DNA of 64,000 nt from Bacillus sp. N13C7 (lineage in GTDB: Bacteria; Bacillota; Bacilli; Bacillales; Bacillaceae). The notes under the pieces were generated by a model that saw nothing but the letters and a program-made list of their open reading frames with translations, did no database searches and had not been told where the DNA came from. The DNA lies in assembly GCF_026790065.1 (NCBI RefSeq), contig NZ_JALAMO010000018.1:1-64000 (forward strand), read 5' to 3'. Shown piece after piece: positions 47,698 to 57,910 of this stretch (positions within the stretch are counted from its first letter, which is position 1; each line of letters opens with the position of its first letter). The translations under genes were made by a program, and so were the position numbers.

Positions 47698-48587
47698 CCT
47701 ATCACCTTATCCTGTTTTTTGATAAACTCCGTCGGCATTCTGATCGCGTTTTCTAAAGTTGGAACATTGCTGATAATCTGAACAGCCGTTTCGGGGTGGT
47801 GAATTTGCGGCAGAACAAAGACTGCCACCCTCCCGTCATTTAGATCCCGTTTGGCAATAGGTGTCAGAGACGGCTCGCCTGAGTCCCGATAAACCCCGAG
47901 CACATTAGAAACATCAAATAATATGGCCTGGCGCTGCCCTAAGTTGGCAATCGTCGCTGCTGAATTAAAGTTTTTTGGCGTTAAAATAAATCCCATGCCA
48001 TGCTTTAAAATCAGCTCCTGTTTCTCCGGAAGCCCAATATTCATCATATAAATAGTATCAACAAACAGTCCCGGTCCGTCAAAGTGCGGCTTTATGTACT
48101 CGATGTCTACAATATCCTTCAACACACTGCCCGACATAAATTTCATTGCCAGTAAAAAACAAACAACAGCCGCTACAACTGCGGCCCAAATGGATAAAAA
48201 CACATACGCAGAGGTTGTCAAAAGCGCTGTAAAGATCACGATATAATTTCTGCTTTCAAACGCAATGGCAATTCCCTCAATATATGTGCTTCCTCTTGAG
48301 ACAAGCTCATACGAATCCATTTGCGTCAGCGTGTTCCGCTCCATGTTTCGGACATCTCTAAATTGCGTCGCAGCCAACGTTAAAAATGTGATGGCCGTAA
48401 ATTCCTCCTGCAAAAGCGCCGGCATAATAATCGCCCCTAAACCGGCTGCTATCAGCCCTAGTGCGATATGAATGACTTTCCCATGAACATAGGTCGGGTA
48501 CTGGCGATAGTCCGTTTTCAGCATATAAAGCCGTGTTGCGACACCGGCAATGACCCCAGCAATAATCGGATAGATGTAATCACTCAT
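47694..48587 (-). CDS. seaA: Sporulation protein SeaA (YphB, YIEGIA family)
   Basis: 297 residues. Three to five membrane segments in the first 185 residues, with the literal family motif YIEGIA at 102-107, then a soluble C-terminal domain (about 185-297). In B. subtilis it is a forespore-expressed protein linked to spore envelope formation; the biochemical role is unknown. Start MSDYIYP overlaps the yphA stop as ATGA; an ATG 64 codons upstream lies deep in yphA and is rejected. Confidence 0.86.
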   Translation of the reverse strand: MSDYIYPIIAGVIAGVATRLYMLKTDYRQYPTYVHGKVIHIALGLIAAGLGAIIMPALLQEEFTAITFLTLAATQFRDVRNMERNTLTQMDSYELVSRGSTYIEGIAIAFESRNYIVIFTALLTTSAYVFLSIWAAVVAAVVCFLLAMKFMSGSVLKDIVDIEYIKPHFDGPGLFVDTIYMMNIGLPEKQELILKHGMGFILTPKNFNSAATIANLGQRQAILFDVSNVLGVYRDSGEPSLTPIAKRDLNDGRVAVFVLPQIHHPETAVQIISNVPTLENAIRMPTEFIKKQDKVIG

Positions 48588-49183
48588 GACATTTTGGTAG
48601 CTCCTTTGTTTGATCTTTTGCTTTTTTGACCAATCTGGCTTGCAAGCTGTTCGTATTTGAATATGCCAAACAGCAATATCATGCCTGCAGAACACGCACT
48701 CAACCATTGAAAGCCGCCGACAGCCAAAGTCCCGGCCAACTTCTGAATCACAAACGAATATACCAGTTCGCCTTGGCACATCCCCAGCACAAACAAGGTA
48801 AGCTGCTTCTCAAAATCCCTTTCAACTGAAGCTGTCAAAAGCACTATTAATATAACGGCAACCCACTCAGGTTTTATAATGAACCAAACCGGATCATATA
48901 ATGCAAAAAGATAAACAAACGCATACCCGGCAACTAGCGTCAGAAAGACCATGAGATAACGAAAACGATACATCCCCAAATGCCCGGCATAAATACACCC
49001 GCAGATGAAAAACATCATATAAGCAGCATTCAATGAAAAAGATAAAGTGATGTCATGTATGCTTAGGATCATATTAGTCAAAATAAAGACAGAAACGGCA
49101 AATCGCCTTTTCGTCTTTTCAAAAATAAAGGTTGTCAGAATCCACAGAAACCACATTGACCAATAGTAATAAAATTGTTCCAT
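48584..49183 (-). CDS. yphA: Membrane protein YphA
   Basis: 199 residues with about six membrane segments and a basic C-terminal tail. First gene of yphA-seaA-ypzH. Start MEQFYYYW with GGAGG upstream. That ribosome binding site is inside a perfect palindrome (49192-49212). Function unknown; the context suggests a sporulation role. Confidence 0.83.
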   Translation of the reverse strand: MEQFYYYWSMWFLWILTTFIFEKTKRRFAVSVFILTNMILSIHDITLSFSLNAAYMMFFICGCIYAGHLGMYRFRYLMVFLTLVAGYAFVYLFALYDPVWFIIKPEWVAVILIVLLTASVERDFEKQLTLFVLGMCQGELVYSFVIQKLAGTLAVGGFQWLSACSAGMILLFGIFKYEQLASQIGQKSKRSNKGATKMS

Positions 49184-49191
49184 TTTGCTTC

Positions 49192-49212
49192 CTCCATACT
49201 CCCAGTATGGAG
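49192..49212. repeat. Palindrome covering the yphA ribosome binding site
   Basis: Perfect arms CTCCATACT/AGTATGGAG (9 bp, loop of three). The arm nearest yphA contains most of its Shine-Dalgarno sequence. It could be an operator or an RNA hairpin that limits translation. Confidence 0.65.
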
Positions 49213-49260
49213 CCCGAGCGCTTTTTTTAAACAATTCATCTTACATTAAGGAGCATGATT

Positions 49261-49392
49261 ATGGGAAAAGACAGACAGGAGAAAAAACTCAGAGCTTCTG
49301 GCAGAGTCGAATCAGACCGTGACCAGTCTATTCACTATGACGGAGCGACAAGTCTTGAACAAAACGGAAGATTCAAAAAGCGAAAATCATAA
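49261..49392 (+). CDS. ypzI: Small protein YpzI
   Basis: 43 residues, highly charged, MGKDRQEKKLRASGR at the start and a basic tail FKKRKS. ATG with AAGGAG 8 nt upstream. Matches the YpzI family of small Bacillus proteins. Plus-strand, between divergent yphA and convergent fni, ending in a shared terminator. No function known. Confidence 0.85.
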   Translation: MGKDRQEKKLRASGRVESDRDQSIHYDGATSLEQNGRFKKRKS

Positions 49393-49395
49393 AAC

Positions 49396-49430
49396 AAAAA
49401 GCCCAAAACGCATAAGGTTTTGGGCTTTTT
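49396..49430. terminator. Bidirectional terminator between ypzI and fni
   Basis: Fourteen-bp perfect stem (49396-49409 with 49417-49430) with A-runs and T-runs on both sides; serves both convergent genes. Confidence 0.92.
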
Positions 49431-49433
49431 CAT

Positions 49434-50495
<1,062 letters not shown>

Positions 50496-51644
50496 TTATT
50501 TTAGTTTATTCAGCTTATCTCCAATCAGATCTCCAAGCTGGAAGCCAGTGCTTGTTTCTTCCTTCGCCTGATATTGACGGTAATCTTCCTGATCGGCTTT
50601 AGGCGCTTCTTCAAGTTCACGCATGCTTAACGAAATGCGCTCCTCATTTTCATTCACATCAAGAACCTTCACTTTTACAGTCTGTCCTTCTTCAAGGACT
50701 TCATGCGGCGTGCCGATGTGTTTATTGGAAATTTGAGAAATATGAACGAGACCTTCAACACCTGGAAAGATTTCAACAAAAGCCCCGAAGCTCACAAGAC
50801 GCTGCACGGTTCCTTCAAGCACATCGCCAGGTTTCACTTTCTCGCCGATTTGGCTCCATGGCCCAGGCAGTGTATCTTTGATTGATAATGAAATACGTTC
50901 ATTATCACGGTCAACCGATAATACTTTCACTTTCACTTCCTGTCCCTCTTCGACAACGTCAGACGGTTTCTCTACATGGGAGTGGGAAAGCTGTGAAATG
51001 TGCACAAGACCGTCGATACCGCCGATATCAACAAACGCGCCAAAGTCAGTCAAACGCTGTACTTTTCCATCAAGCACACTTCCAACTTCAAGAGACTGAA
51101 GAAGTTCTTGTTTTTTATTCGCTTGTTCACTTTCAACAACGGCACGGTGTGAAAGGATCACGCGGTTTTTATCACGGTCAAGCTCTACAACGAGCAGAGA
51201 CAGTGTTTTTCCTTTATAGTCAGTGAAATCTTCAACGAAATGCGCTTCAACAAGTGATGCCGGAATAAAGCCGCGAACGCCGATATCAACGACAAGCCCG
51301 CCTTTCACGACATCTTTCACTTCAGCTTCAAACACTTCTTTTGTTTCAAACTTTTTCTCAAGGTCTTCCCAAGCGCGGTCTGCATCAACAGCACGTTTAG
51401 ATAAAATCAAAGCATCGTCTTCCACTTTCGTTACTTTCAGGTCAAGCTCATCGTCTACTTTTACGACATCCGATGCTTTCTCTACATGAAGACTAGATAA
51501 TTCACTGATTGGAATAATGCCGGACTGTTTGACATTGATAATTTCAACATCCACATGCTTGTCCTCTACCTTTGTCACAATCCCTTTTACCACATCTCCA
51601 ACCTCTGGCACTTGAACATCAATTTGATTCATTTCCTCTGTCAT
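50496..51644 (-). CDS. ypfD: S1-domain RNA-binding protein YpfD (RpsA-like)
   Basis: 382 residues with four S1 domains (about 14-88, 105-170, 190-258, 275-345), the last two with the typical [20 protein letters not shown] and [21 protein letters not shown] cores. Shorter than the six-domain S1 of E. coli. In B. subtilis it is dispensable, so it is called an RpsA homolog. Strong AAGGAGG site; AT-rich hairpins precede it. Confidence 0.92.
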   Translation of the reverse strand: MTEEMNQIDVQVPEVGDVVKGIVTKVEDKHVDVEIINVKQSGIIPISELSSLHVEKASDVVKVDDELDLKVTKVEDDALILSKRAVDADRAWEDLEKKFETKEVFEAEVKDVVKGGLVVDIGVRGFIPASLVEAHFVEDFTDYKGKTLSLLVVELDRDKNRVILSHRAVVESEQANKKQELLQSLEVGSVLDGKVQRLTDFGAFVDIGGIDGLVHISQLSHSHVEKPSDVVEEGQEVKVKVLSVDRDNERISLSIKDTLPGPWSQIGEKVKPGDVLEGTVQRLVSFGAFVEIFPGVEGLVHISQISNKHIGTPHEVLEEGQTVKVKVLDVNENEERISLSMRELEEAPKADQEDYRQYQAKEETSTGFQLGDLIGDKLNKLK

Positions 51645-51733
51645 TTGAATAACCTCCTTGGTCCAAACCTACACAGCTTAATTAAAACGGTTTGAAAGCT
51701 GAACATATAACATGCCCGCTTTTAGCCGAATAT

Positions 51734-51807
51734 GTATTAAAGAATCATCCAAAAAAGTTTTTTGAATGATCAATAAAAAGTTTTATTAGTATTAACTTCT
51801 AATAAAA
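51734..51807 (-). repeat. Tandem AT-rich hairpins in the ypfD leader
   Basis: Hairpin 1: ATCAT(C)CAAAAAA/TTTTTTG(A)ATGAT (51734-51746 with 51748-51760). Hairpin 2: perfect 9-bp TTTTATTAG/CTAATAAAA (51781-51789 with 51799-51807) followed by CTTTTT on the minus strand. They lie between cmk and ypfD. Confidence 0.55.
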
Positions 51808-51875
51808 GGACAGGTTTGTCAAGCAATAACATTCTTTCTTCGTTGAAAAATTCAAAAAAAGTGGCATTCGCCATA

Positions 51876-52550
51876 TCAGCGGGACTTTTGCTCCACAGCC
51901 TCGAGGATTTTTTCAGCCACCTCTTGAATTGAAAGAGATGTTGTGTCGATTTCAAGAGCGTCTTCTGCCTTGCGCAGCGGAGATACTTCGCGCTCTGAAT
52001 CAAGCTTGTCTCTTCTTGCAATTTCCTCAATCAATGTTTCATAGTTGACATCGTAGCCTTTTTTCACATTTTCTTCATAACGGCGTTTCGCTCTCTCCTC
52101 AACAGATGCCAAAAGAAAAATTTTCACTTCCGCATTCGGCAGCACGTGAGTCCCGATATCACGTCCATCCATGACGACGCCGCCTTTTTCCCCAAGCTGT
52201 TGCTGGCGCTTCACCATTTCTTCTCTGACGCTTCTGTGCTTAGCCGCTATTGAAACTTGGTTGCTGACTTCATCAGTTCTAATAGCTTCGGTAACATCAG
52301 TACCGTTAACGAGCACTTTTTGTCCTTCTTTTGTTGTAATCAGTTCAATGTCTGTTCGCTTTAGCAGTTCAGCCAGTTTTTCTTCATTTGTCAGATCAAC
52401 GTTTTCTTGCAAAGCCGCGTACGTTATCGCCCGATACATCGCTCCTGTATCAATATATATGTACGATTTTTTCTCAGCCACAATTTTGGCAACAGTGCTT
52501 TTCCCCGCGGCTGCCGGGCCGTCGATTGCAATCGATAATTTCTTTTCCAT
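51876..52550 (-). CDS. cmk: Cytidylate kinase
   Basis: Phosphorylates CMP and dCMP. 224 residues: P-loop [13 protein letters not shown] (about 10-22), DTGAMYRA, the insertion typical of bacterial CMP kinases, and [13 protein letters not shown]. Start MEKKLSIAI chosen by family length. Confidence 0.96.
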   Translation of the reverse strand: MEKKLSIAIDGPAAAGKSTVAKIVAEKKSYIYIDTGAMYRAITYAALQENVDLTNEEKLAELLKRTDIELITTKEGQKVLVNGTDVTEAIRTDEVSNQVSIAAKHRSVREEMVKRQQQLGEKGGVVMDGRDIGTHVLPNAEVKIFLLASVEERAKRRYEENVKKGYDVNYETLIEEIARRDKLDSEREVSPLRKAEDALEIDTTSLSIQEVAEKILEAVEQKSR

Positions 52551-52628
52551 AATTCCTCTCCTTGCTCTTTTCTCCTCTATGGATTGTATCACGAACTTTA
52601 TGAAAAAGGGTGAAAAATTGATGAATAA

Positions 52629-52805
52629 TTAATGCTTGAAGGTTTCAATTCTATCGTTCCCCTTCATTTTATCCACCCCTTCGTATTGAATCACCTTTGA
52701 TACATAAGGTTCAATATGCTGGTAGTGAAAAAGAAACTGGACACCAAGTAAAATGATGGCCTGGATGAACAATAATTTGATCAACAGCCTTTCAAATGTT
52801 TTCAT
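52629..52805 (-). CDS. ypfB: Small membrane protein YpfB
   Basis: 58 residues, starting MKTFERLLIKLLF. One membrane segment (about 8-27) followed by a charged tail. GGAGGTG lies 6 nt before the ATG. It corresponds to YpfB (DUF5359), located between motI and cmk. Function unknown. Confidence 0.82.
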   Translation of the reverse strand: MKTFERLLIKLLFIQAIILLGVQFLFHYQHIEPYVSKVIQYEGVDKMKGNDRIETFKH

Positions 52806-52849
52806 CGGAGCACCTCCATCACAAATAGTATGGAAGTGTTTGCCGATGT

Positions 52850-53503
52850 TTATTCCATACGTGCCTTTCTTCTCTTATTTAATTGGCGACGGATGCAATA
52901 TTGCAGCAGGAACTGCTGGTCACCTGCTGCAATTCCAGTATACTCGAGAGTCATTTTTCGTTTCCCTGATTTCGGATCATCAAAGACTCGTCTGATAACG
53001 GCTTGGGCTTCTACTTGACGAGTGTTTTCCTCTTCAGAAAGACTGATGATAAGGCGCAATGACTCCCCAGGTTGAAAAGAACGTTGATCAGCTAAAATCA
53101 CGGCAATGCCGCCTGCACTGATGTTATAAGAAAGTGTGCGGAACTCTTGTTCATTTTCCGGCTGAATTTTCACATCCAATACCGCATCAATTCTTACATA
53201 CTGGCGGCGCTGGATTCGTTTCATTTTTTCACGGGGAGGCACTTCAAGACAGACCATTTGAAGTTTGTCCTTCACTTTGCCTTTTACGCGGCTTGTAAAG
53301 CGGTAAGGAACTTCGTCTTTGCCCACAAACTCTACTGTTACTTCCATATCATTATGTAAAATCACAGTACGCCCCGTAAGTACATCTACAGGGTACGCAA
53401 TCAAAAGCTCATTGTTCTCGATGCTTACTGCCTTACTCTTTGTCTTTTTTATTTCATGATCTTCTATATATTCTAAATGTACATTTTCCCCAATCTCTAT
53501 CAT
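52850..53503 (-). CDS. motI: c-di-GMP receptor MotI (YpfA/DgrA)
   Basis: 217 residues: N-terminal YcgR-like domain (about 1-90) and C-terminal PilZ domain (about 95-210). The c-di-GMP site is intact: RRQYVR (RxxxR) and NISAGGI (NxSxxG). In B. subtilis, c-di-GMP-bound MotI acts on the stator MotA and stops swimming. Start MIEIGENV by length. By eye it differs from the strain 168 protein at many positions, mainly outside the binding motifs. Confidence 0.92.
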   Translation of the reverse strand: MIEIGENVHLEYIEDHEIKKTKSKAVSIENNELLIAYPVDVLTGRTVILHNDMEVTVEFVGKDEVPYRFTSRVKGKVKDKLQMVCLEVPPREKMKRIQRRQYVRIDAVLDVKIQPENEQEFRTLSYNISAGGIAVILADQRSFQPGESLRLIISLSEEENTRQVEAQAVIRRVFDDPKSGKRKMTLEYTGIAAGDQQFLLQYCIRRQLNKRRKARME

Positions 53504-53560
53504 TGACTTCACTCTTTCGTATTCAATATACAACTCACATTTTTATTAAATCATGTAATG

Positions 53561-53591
53561 AAAAAAAGGAAAAGACATTTAGTCCTTTCCT
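53561..53591 (-). terminator. Terminator after sleB-ypeB
   Basis: Stem AGGAAAAGAC/GTCCTTTCCT (53567-53576 with 53582-53591, one mismatch), loop of five, T-run of seven. Confidence 0.82.
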
Positions 53592-53599
53592 CCCGTTTT

Positions 53600-54952
53600 T
53601 TATAGGTCTTTATATATAGGTTCGGCATTTTTTAGTTTTTCAACCTTTTCTTCCGATCCATCTTTGGCATTTATATACATTCTGAATGTGTCATTTTCAA
53701 TGGTGCCGAGCATTTCATAGCACAACACTTCTTGGCCAACTTCATTTGTAATTAAAGCGAGCCTTGTTTCTCTCACTTGCACATTTTTATTTAATTTAGA
53801 TTTTGCTTCTTCTTCCCTAATGGCTGGCTTAGCTATGTTTCTTTTTCTGTGGGATGTTAGAAAGTCTCTTGCTGAAAAACCGACAACCTCCCCGTCATCT
53901 AAGGCCACTTTCATGCGAATCGCCTCTGGGTACATCCGGATATTATTTTCAACAGGAACATATGAAAAGACGCCGATTTTATCATATTGGGCACTTTCAT
54001 CAATTTCCAAATCCTCTGTTTCAAATCCATTTTTCTTTAAAAAGGCGAGTGCGCGGTTCGATCCGTCATTCAAACTGATTTTCTGATTTTTCACTTCTCT
54101 GTTTTGGATCAAATATACCGGATGCCCGCCCTTTTTGGTGATATCCATATAAATTGCTGCTTTATGGTCCGGGTCTTTCATGCTGATGCTATATACATCG
54201 CGATTGGTTTTTTTACCGCTCTTTACCACTTTAATTGAATAATTGTCATCCGGAGCAAAGCGCTCAGCAATTTGTTTGGCTTCCTGTTCAGAAATTTCTT
54301 TTCCTTTCAGGTGGCCGAAGCCTTTCTCTTCTTTTTTGGTGCTGGTGAAACTCGGGCCGAGATCTGTTCCAGTGGAGAATGCACCGACATTTTTTTCGAC
54401 CGTTTTAAAGCTGTTGATAATCGTATTATCACTTTGTTTTTCGTCAGAAGCCAGCGCCATTTCTACATCCATCCAGCGAAGGTTTTTGCTCATGACAAGG
54501 TGCTGAACATGACGCAGTTCATTTTGTATATCTTCGGATTGCTGATATAGCTTATTTAATGATGTATACTCTTGTTTATCAAGCGGCTTTTGGTCTAAAT
54601 CTCTGACTGACGTTTTATAACTGAAATCTCCGATCTTAGATAAGAGCTCCTCAGTTTTGTTAAACGGCATTAATGTAAGCGGCAGCTGACTGACACTGTT
54701 ATGTGCTTCAGATGTAATCCTCCACACATCAATCAATGCAGGTGACAGTGATTTTTGGCTGTTCATAGCAAGTGTTGTTCCGATTTTATCATGAAGCTGA
54801 TCCATCTGATAGGTAAGTTCATGAAACGCCCGCTGATAGTTATTTTCAGCATGCAGAAGAACTGCGTCTTTTTCCTGGTGCTCTTTGTATCCCCAGTAGC
54901 TTGTACCGACAATTGCAATACCGAGCACGGCGATTAAAATTCCTCTGATCAT
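53600..54952 (-). CDS. ypeB: Spore germination protein YpeB
   Basis: 450 residues: N-terminal membrane anchor (about 4-22), helical domain, then PepSY-type domains in the C-terminal half (around 200-450). In spores it is needed to keep the lytic enzyme SleB stable and properly located; it is cleaved during germination. It follows sleB by 35 nt. Confidence 0.95.
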   Translation of the reverse strand: MIRGILIAVLGIAIVGTSYWGYKEHQEKDAVLLHAENNYQRAFHELTYQMDQLHDKIGTTLAMNSQKSLSPALIDVWRITSEAHNSVSQLPLTLMPFNKTEELLSKIGDFSYKTSVRDLDQKPLDKQEYTSLNKLYQQSEDIQNELRHVQHLVMSKNLRWMDVEMALASDEKQSDNTIINSFKTVEKNVGAFSTGTDLGPSFTSTKKEEKGFGHLKGKEISEQEAKQIAERFAPDDNYSIKVVKSGKKTNRDVYSISMKDPDHKAAIYMDITKKGGHPVYLIQNREVKNQKISLNDGSNRALAFLKKNGFETEDLEIDESAQYDKIGVFSYVPVENNIRMYPEAIRMKVALDDGEVVGFSARDFLTSHRKRNIAKPAIREEEAKSKLNKNVQVRETRLALITNEVGQEVLCYEMLGTIENDTFRMYINAKDGSEEKVEKLKNAEPIYKDL

Positions 54953-54987
54953 TTATCACACCTCTTTTTATGCTTTCTCATGTCCTG

Positions 54988-55899
54988 CTACTCACAGAAA
55001 ATGTGTTTACCGATTCTTTTAATCTGCGGACGCCCCCAAATCCATGGACTTGTAGCTGTATCCGGGTTAAAGTAGTACAGCGCTTCCTCTGATGGGTCCC
55101 AGCCATTGATGGCATCCATCACTGCTTCTCTGGCCGTTTCATTCGGCTGCATGTAAATTTGCCCGTCTGCTACTGCTGTGAAGGCAAGCGGCTCAAAAAT
55201 AACTCCCGCCACTGAATTTGGAAATAAAGGGCTGTTCAAACGGTTCAAAATGACTGCTGCAATCGCAACCTGGCCCTCGTACGGTTCGCCCCGGGCTTCG
55301 CCATAAACCGCCTGAGAAAGCAGCCTGATATCATTGTTGGAAAATCCGCCGGGCATGTTAGCTGCTACCGCATCCTGCTTTCTCGCTTTTGCAGGTGTAT
55401 TGTTTTGCTGTTGATTTGCTTTAGGCTGCTGCGTTGTTTTTTCTGCAGGCTGTTTCTGCCGCGCTTCCGCTTGCTGCCTAGCTTTTTGTGTTGCTGCTTT
55501 TGACGGTTTCGTCTGATACTTCAGCGGAATTTTTCCGTAATGCGTGAATGTATTCCCTTTATTGAGCTGTTCCATGACATATTCACGATAGTATTTTGAT
55601 TTAGATATTAAGGTTTGCTTTGTTTTAGCTCCTACAAGGCCGTCAACCTCTTTTAACCCGAATTGATCCTGAAAATTTCGAACTGCCCAGTACGTTCCCC
55701 ATCCATAAACCCCGTCAATTTTTCCGTTATAATATCCGTTGTATTGAAGACGCGCCTGAAGTTCGACCACATCATCCCCTGTTGCCCCTCTTTGAATGAC
55801 TTGATTCGAAAAGGCAGAAATGGTTTCAGTATTGATAAACGTCGTTATTGTAAAGGAAAAAAGGATGAGACATGCCATAATCGATCCTTTGGACTTCAT
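54988..55899 (-). CDS. sleB: Spore cortex-lytic enzyme SleB
   Basis: Lytic transglycosylase that degrades muramic-lactam cortex during germination. 303 residues: signal peptide (about 1-30), peptidoglycan-binding domain (about 35-98), a Gln/Ala/Lys-rich linker (about 130-178), and the Hydrolase_2 catalytic domain with VYGEARGEPYEGQVAIAAVILNR (Glu about 200). Two residues shorter than the strain 168 form I remember, in the linker. Confidence 0.95.
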   Translation of the reverse strand: MKSKGSIMACLILFSFTITTFINTETISAFSNQVIQRGATGDDVVELQARLQYNGYYNGKIDGVYGWGTYWAVRNFQDQFGLKEVDGLVGAKTKQTLISKSKYYREYVMEQLNKGNTFTHYGKIPLKYQTKPSKAATQKARQQAEARQKQPAEKTTQQPKANQQQNNTPAKARKQDAVAANMPGGFSNNDIRLLSQAVYGEARGEPYEGQVAIAAVILNRLNSPLFPNSVAGVIFEPLAFTAVADGQIYMQPNETAREAVMDAINGWDPSEEALYYFNPDTATSPWIWGRPQIKRIGKHIFCE

Positions 55900-55934
55900 C
55901 TTTTCAAGCCTCCTACTGCAAATTTTTAAGTGTA

Positions 55935-55967
55935 ATCGTATTTTCTGTAACGAGGTTATTTTTATAC
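55935..55967 (-). promoter_or_regulatory. Possible sigma-G promoter of sleB
   Basis: GTATA (55963-55967) and AATACGAT (about 55935-55942), spaced roughly as in forespore promoters. sleB is known to be sigma-G dependent; the assignment of these boxes is tentative. Confidence 0.4.
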
Positions 55968-56019
55968 ACTCTTTCCTTGTTATCCCTCAGAGCATAAAAT
56001 CTCATATGAAAAATCAGCA

Positions 56020-56048
56020 CAAAAAAGCCGCACGGTTTCTGTGCGGCT
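56020..56048 (-). terminator. Terminator after prsW
   Basis: Eight-bp stem AGCCGCAC/GTGCGGCT (56026-56033 with 56041-56048), loop of seven, T-run of six. Confidence 0.87.
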
Positions 56049-56049
56049 T

Positions 56050-56706
56050 CTAGACTTGCATCATATTAACGGAACGGGCTTTTTTCGCTTTACGTAAACC
56101 AAACCACCATAAAAATAACATAAATGGAAACATATAATAAATCCAATTGCTGAGGGCTGTCAGAATAAAATCATACGATCCATGCAAAAGTGACGGGAGA
56201 GCTAAAGAAAGAATAAGCCACTTCACACGCGCCTTATCAGCGGAAAAACGGGCTTTCCCAAGATAAAATCCCATAATAACGCCTATCAAAGCATGACATG
56301 AAACAGGCAGCAGAGCTCTGACGAACGCATGCTCCACACCGTGGCCGATTAAGTATAAAATATTCTCAAGGGTTGCGAAACCGAGGGATACACTTGCCCC
56401 GTACACAATCCCGTCATAATGCTCATCAAAATGGGCGTGCGGATATACACTGACCATCAGAATAAACCATTTTAACGATTCCTCCAAAAACCCTGACGAT
56501 AAAAAAGAAACGAAAAAGCTTCCGCCTCCCACATTCTCTTTTTCAAGCACGTACTGGATAAACATCGTGGGAAATACAAGAACAACCCCTAGAAAAAACG
56601 AGCGAAGCACCATATGTACAGGTTCATTGTCATACTGATCTTTTAAATAAAAATAGCTTAACAGCGCGATGCCGGGAGCAATTCCTGCAGAGATGATTGC
56701 AAACAT
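56050..56706 (-). CDS. prsW: Site-1 protease PrsW
   Basis: Membrane-embedded protease that cleaves anti-sigma factor RsiW in response to antimicrobial peptides and envelope stress, activating sigma-W. 218 residues, about five membrane segments; the family Glu pair is in FLEESLKWF (about 73-81) and conserved His occur in [13 protein letters not shown] and LLHGSYD. Sometimes called ypdC. Located between bdr and sleB with its own terminator. Confidence 0.93.
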   Translation of the reverse strand: MFAIISAGIAPGIALLSYFYLKDQYDNEPVHMVLRSFFLGVVLVFPTMFIQYVLEKENVGGGSFFVSFLSSGFLEESLKWFILMVSVYPHAHFDEHYDGIVYGASVSLGFATLENILYLIGHGVEHAFVRALLPVSCHALIGVIMGFYLGKARFSADKARVKWLILSLALPSLLHGSYDFILTALSNWIYYMFPFMLFLWWFGLRKAKKARSVNMMQV

Positions 56707-56784
56707 CAGGCAACCTCTTTCCTTTATATTCCTAAGTCTATCCTACCATGTTGTTTATGATTTTACATCTGTCTGCACTTAAAA

Positions 56785-56819
56785 AAACAGAAAGAGCATA
56801 CGAATTCATCATATGCTCT
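56785..56819 (-). terminator. Terminator after bdr
   Basis: Eight-bp stem AGAGCATA/TATGCTCT (56793-56800 with 56812-56819), loop of 11, then TTCTG and seven T. Confidence 0.8.
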
Positions 56820-56825
56820 CCTTCT

Positions 56826-57800
56826 TCAATGATTTTCTCTTTTTGCGATTTCCGCTGCGATATGTCCCCCGTGAAATCTGCCGTTTTCAATAAATATCTC
56901 ATTTGCATTGTTCCCCGCCGCAATAACCCCGGCGATAAAAACACCTTCAACGTTCGTTTCCATCGTTTCTTCATTGAAAAACGGACGCCCTGTTGCTTTA
57001 TCAATTTTAACTCCTATTTTTTCAAGAAATTGATGGTCAGGATGATAGCCTGTCATGGCAAATACAAAATCATTTTTAATGGTGATGAGCTCCTTCTCGC
57101 CTGAGCGGAAGACAACCTCATCCTCGGTGATTTTTTCGACACAAGCGCCAAATTCCATACGGATTGTTCCGTTTCTGACGAGCGATTCAAATTCCGGCAA
57201 AATCCATGGCTTAATGCTTGGCGAATACTCATTGCCCCTGTATAAAACTGTGACTCGCGCTCCAGATTTCACGAGTTCGAGTGCAGCATCTACGCTTGAA
57301 TTTTTCCCGCCGATGACGACGACATCTTTATCAAAGTACGGATGGCCTTCTTTAAAATAATGGAATACTTTCGGCAAATCCTCACCGGGTACGTTCATAT
57401 AGTTTGGATGATCATAATAGCCTGTGGCAATAATGCAATAAGGCGTCGTATAAGTCCCTTTTGATGTCTCTATAACGAATGTATTGTTTTCTGCCTTCGT
57501 CACTTTATGCACCATTTCAAACGCATTTACACGGATGTTTTTCCGTTTGACGACCTCCCGGTAATACGACAAAGCCTGAATTCTGACTGGCTTTCTGTTT
57601 TCCGTAATAAATGCTACGTCTCCGATTTCAAGCTTTTCACTTGAGCTGAAAAAGGTTTGATGCGTCGGATAATTGTAAATGCTGTTAACGACATTGCCTT
57701 TTTCGATGACGAGGGCATCAATGCCAATTTGTTTTAGGTGGATGGCAGCAGATAGTCCACAAGGTCCTCCGCCTATAATAATTGCTTTTTCTTGAATCAT
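56826..57800 (-). CDS. bdr: Bacillithiol disulfide reductase Bdr (YpdA)
   Basis: FAD/NADPH flavoprotein that reduces oxidised bacillithiol. 324 residues, single-cysteine thioredoxin-reductase-like fold: FAD loop IIGGGPCGLSAA (about 8-19) whose Cys is the proposed active site, NADPH loop VVIGGKNSSVDAA, and C-terminal FIAGVIA. Start MIQEKAII with AGGAG upstream. It completes the bacillithiol set together with bshA and bshB1 some 43 kb away. Confidence 0.94.
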   Translation of the reverse strand: MIQEKAIIIGGGPCGLSAAIHLKQIGIDALVIEKGNVVNSIYNYPTHQTFFSSSEKLEIGDVAFITENRKPVRIQALSYYREVVKRKNIRVNAFEMVHKVTKAENNTFVIETSKGTYTTPYCIIATGYYDHPNYMNVPGEDLPKVFHYFKEGHPYFDKDVVVIGGKNSSVDAALELVKSGARVTVLYRGNEYSPSIKPWILPEFESLVRNGTIRMEFGACVEKITEDEVVFRSGEKELITIKNDFVFAMTGYHPDHQFLEKIGVKIDKATGRPFFNEETMETNVEGVFIAGVIAAGNNANEIFIENGRFHGGHIAAEIAKRENH

Positions 57801-57853
57801 TTCCGTCAACTCCTGCGATTGGCATTTCACTTCATATTTTTCTATTTCCGAAT

Positions 57854-57888
57854 AAAAAAAATCTCCCATTTTATCATAGGAGATTTTT
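57854..57888 (-). terminator. Terminator after gudB
   Basis: Stem AAAAATCTCC/GGAGATTTTT (57856-57865 with 57879-57888) with a T-run on the minus strand. Confidence 0.82.
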
Positions 57889-57910
57889 TATTTTTATGCA
57901 AATCATCAAC

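Noticed and set aside
47694..48779. Longer 361-residue SeaA
   Set aside because: The extension lies out of frame inside yphA and is Cys/Arg-rich without similarity; the ATGA overlap start is normal.
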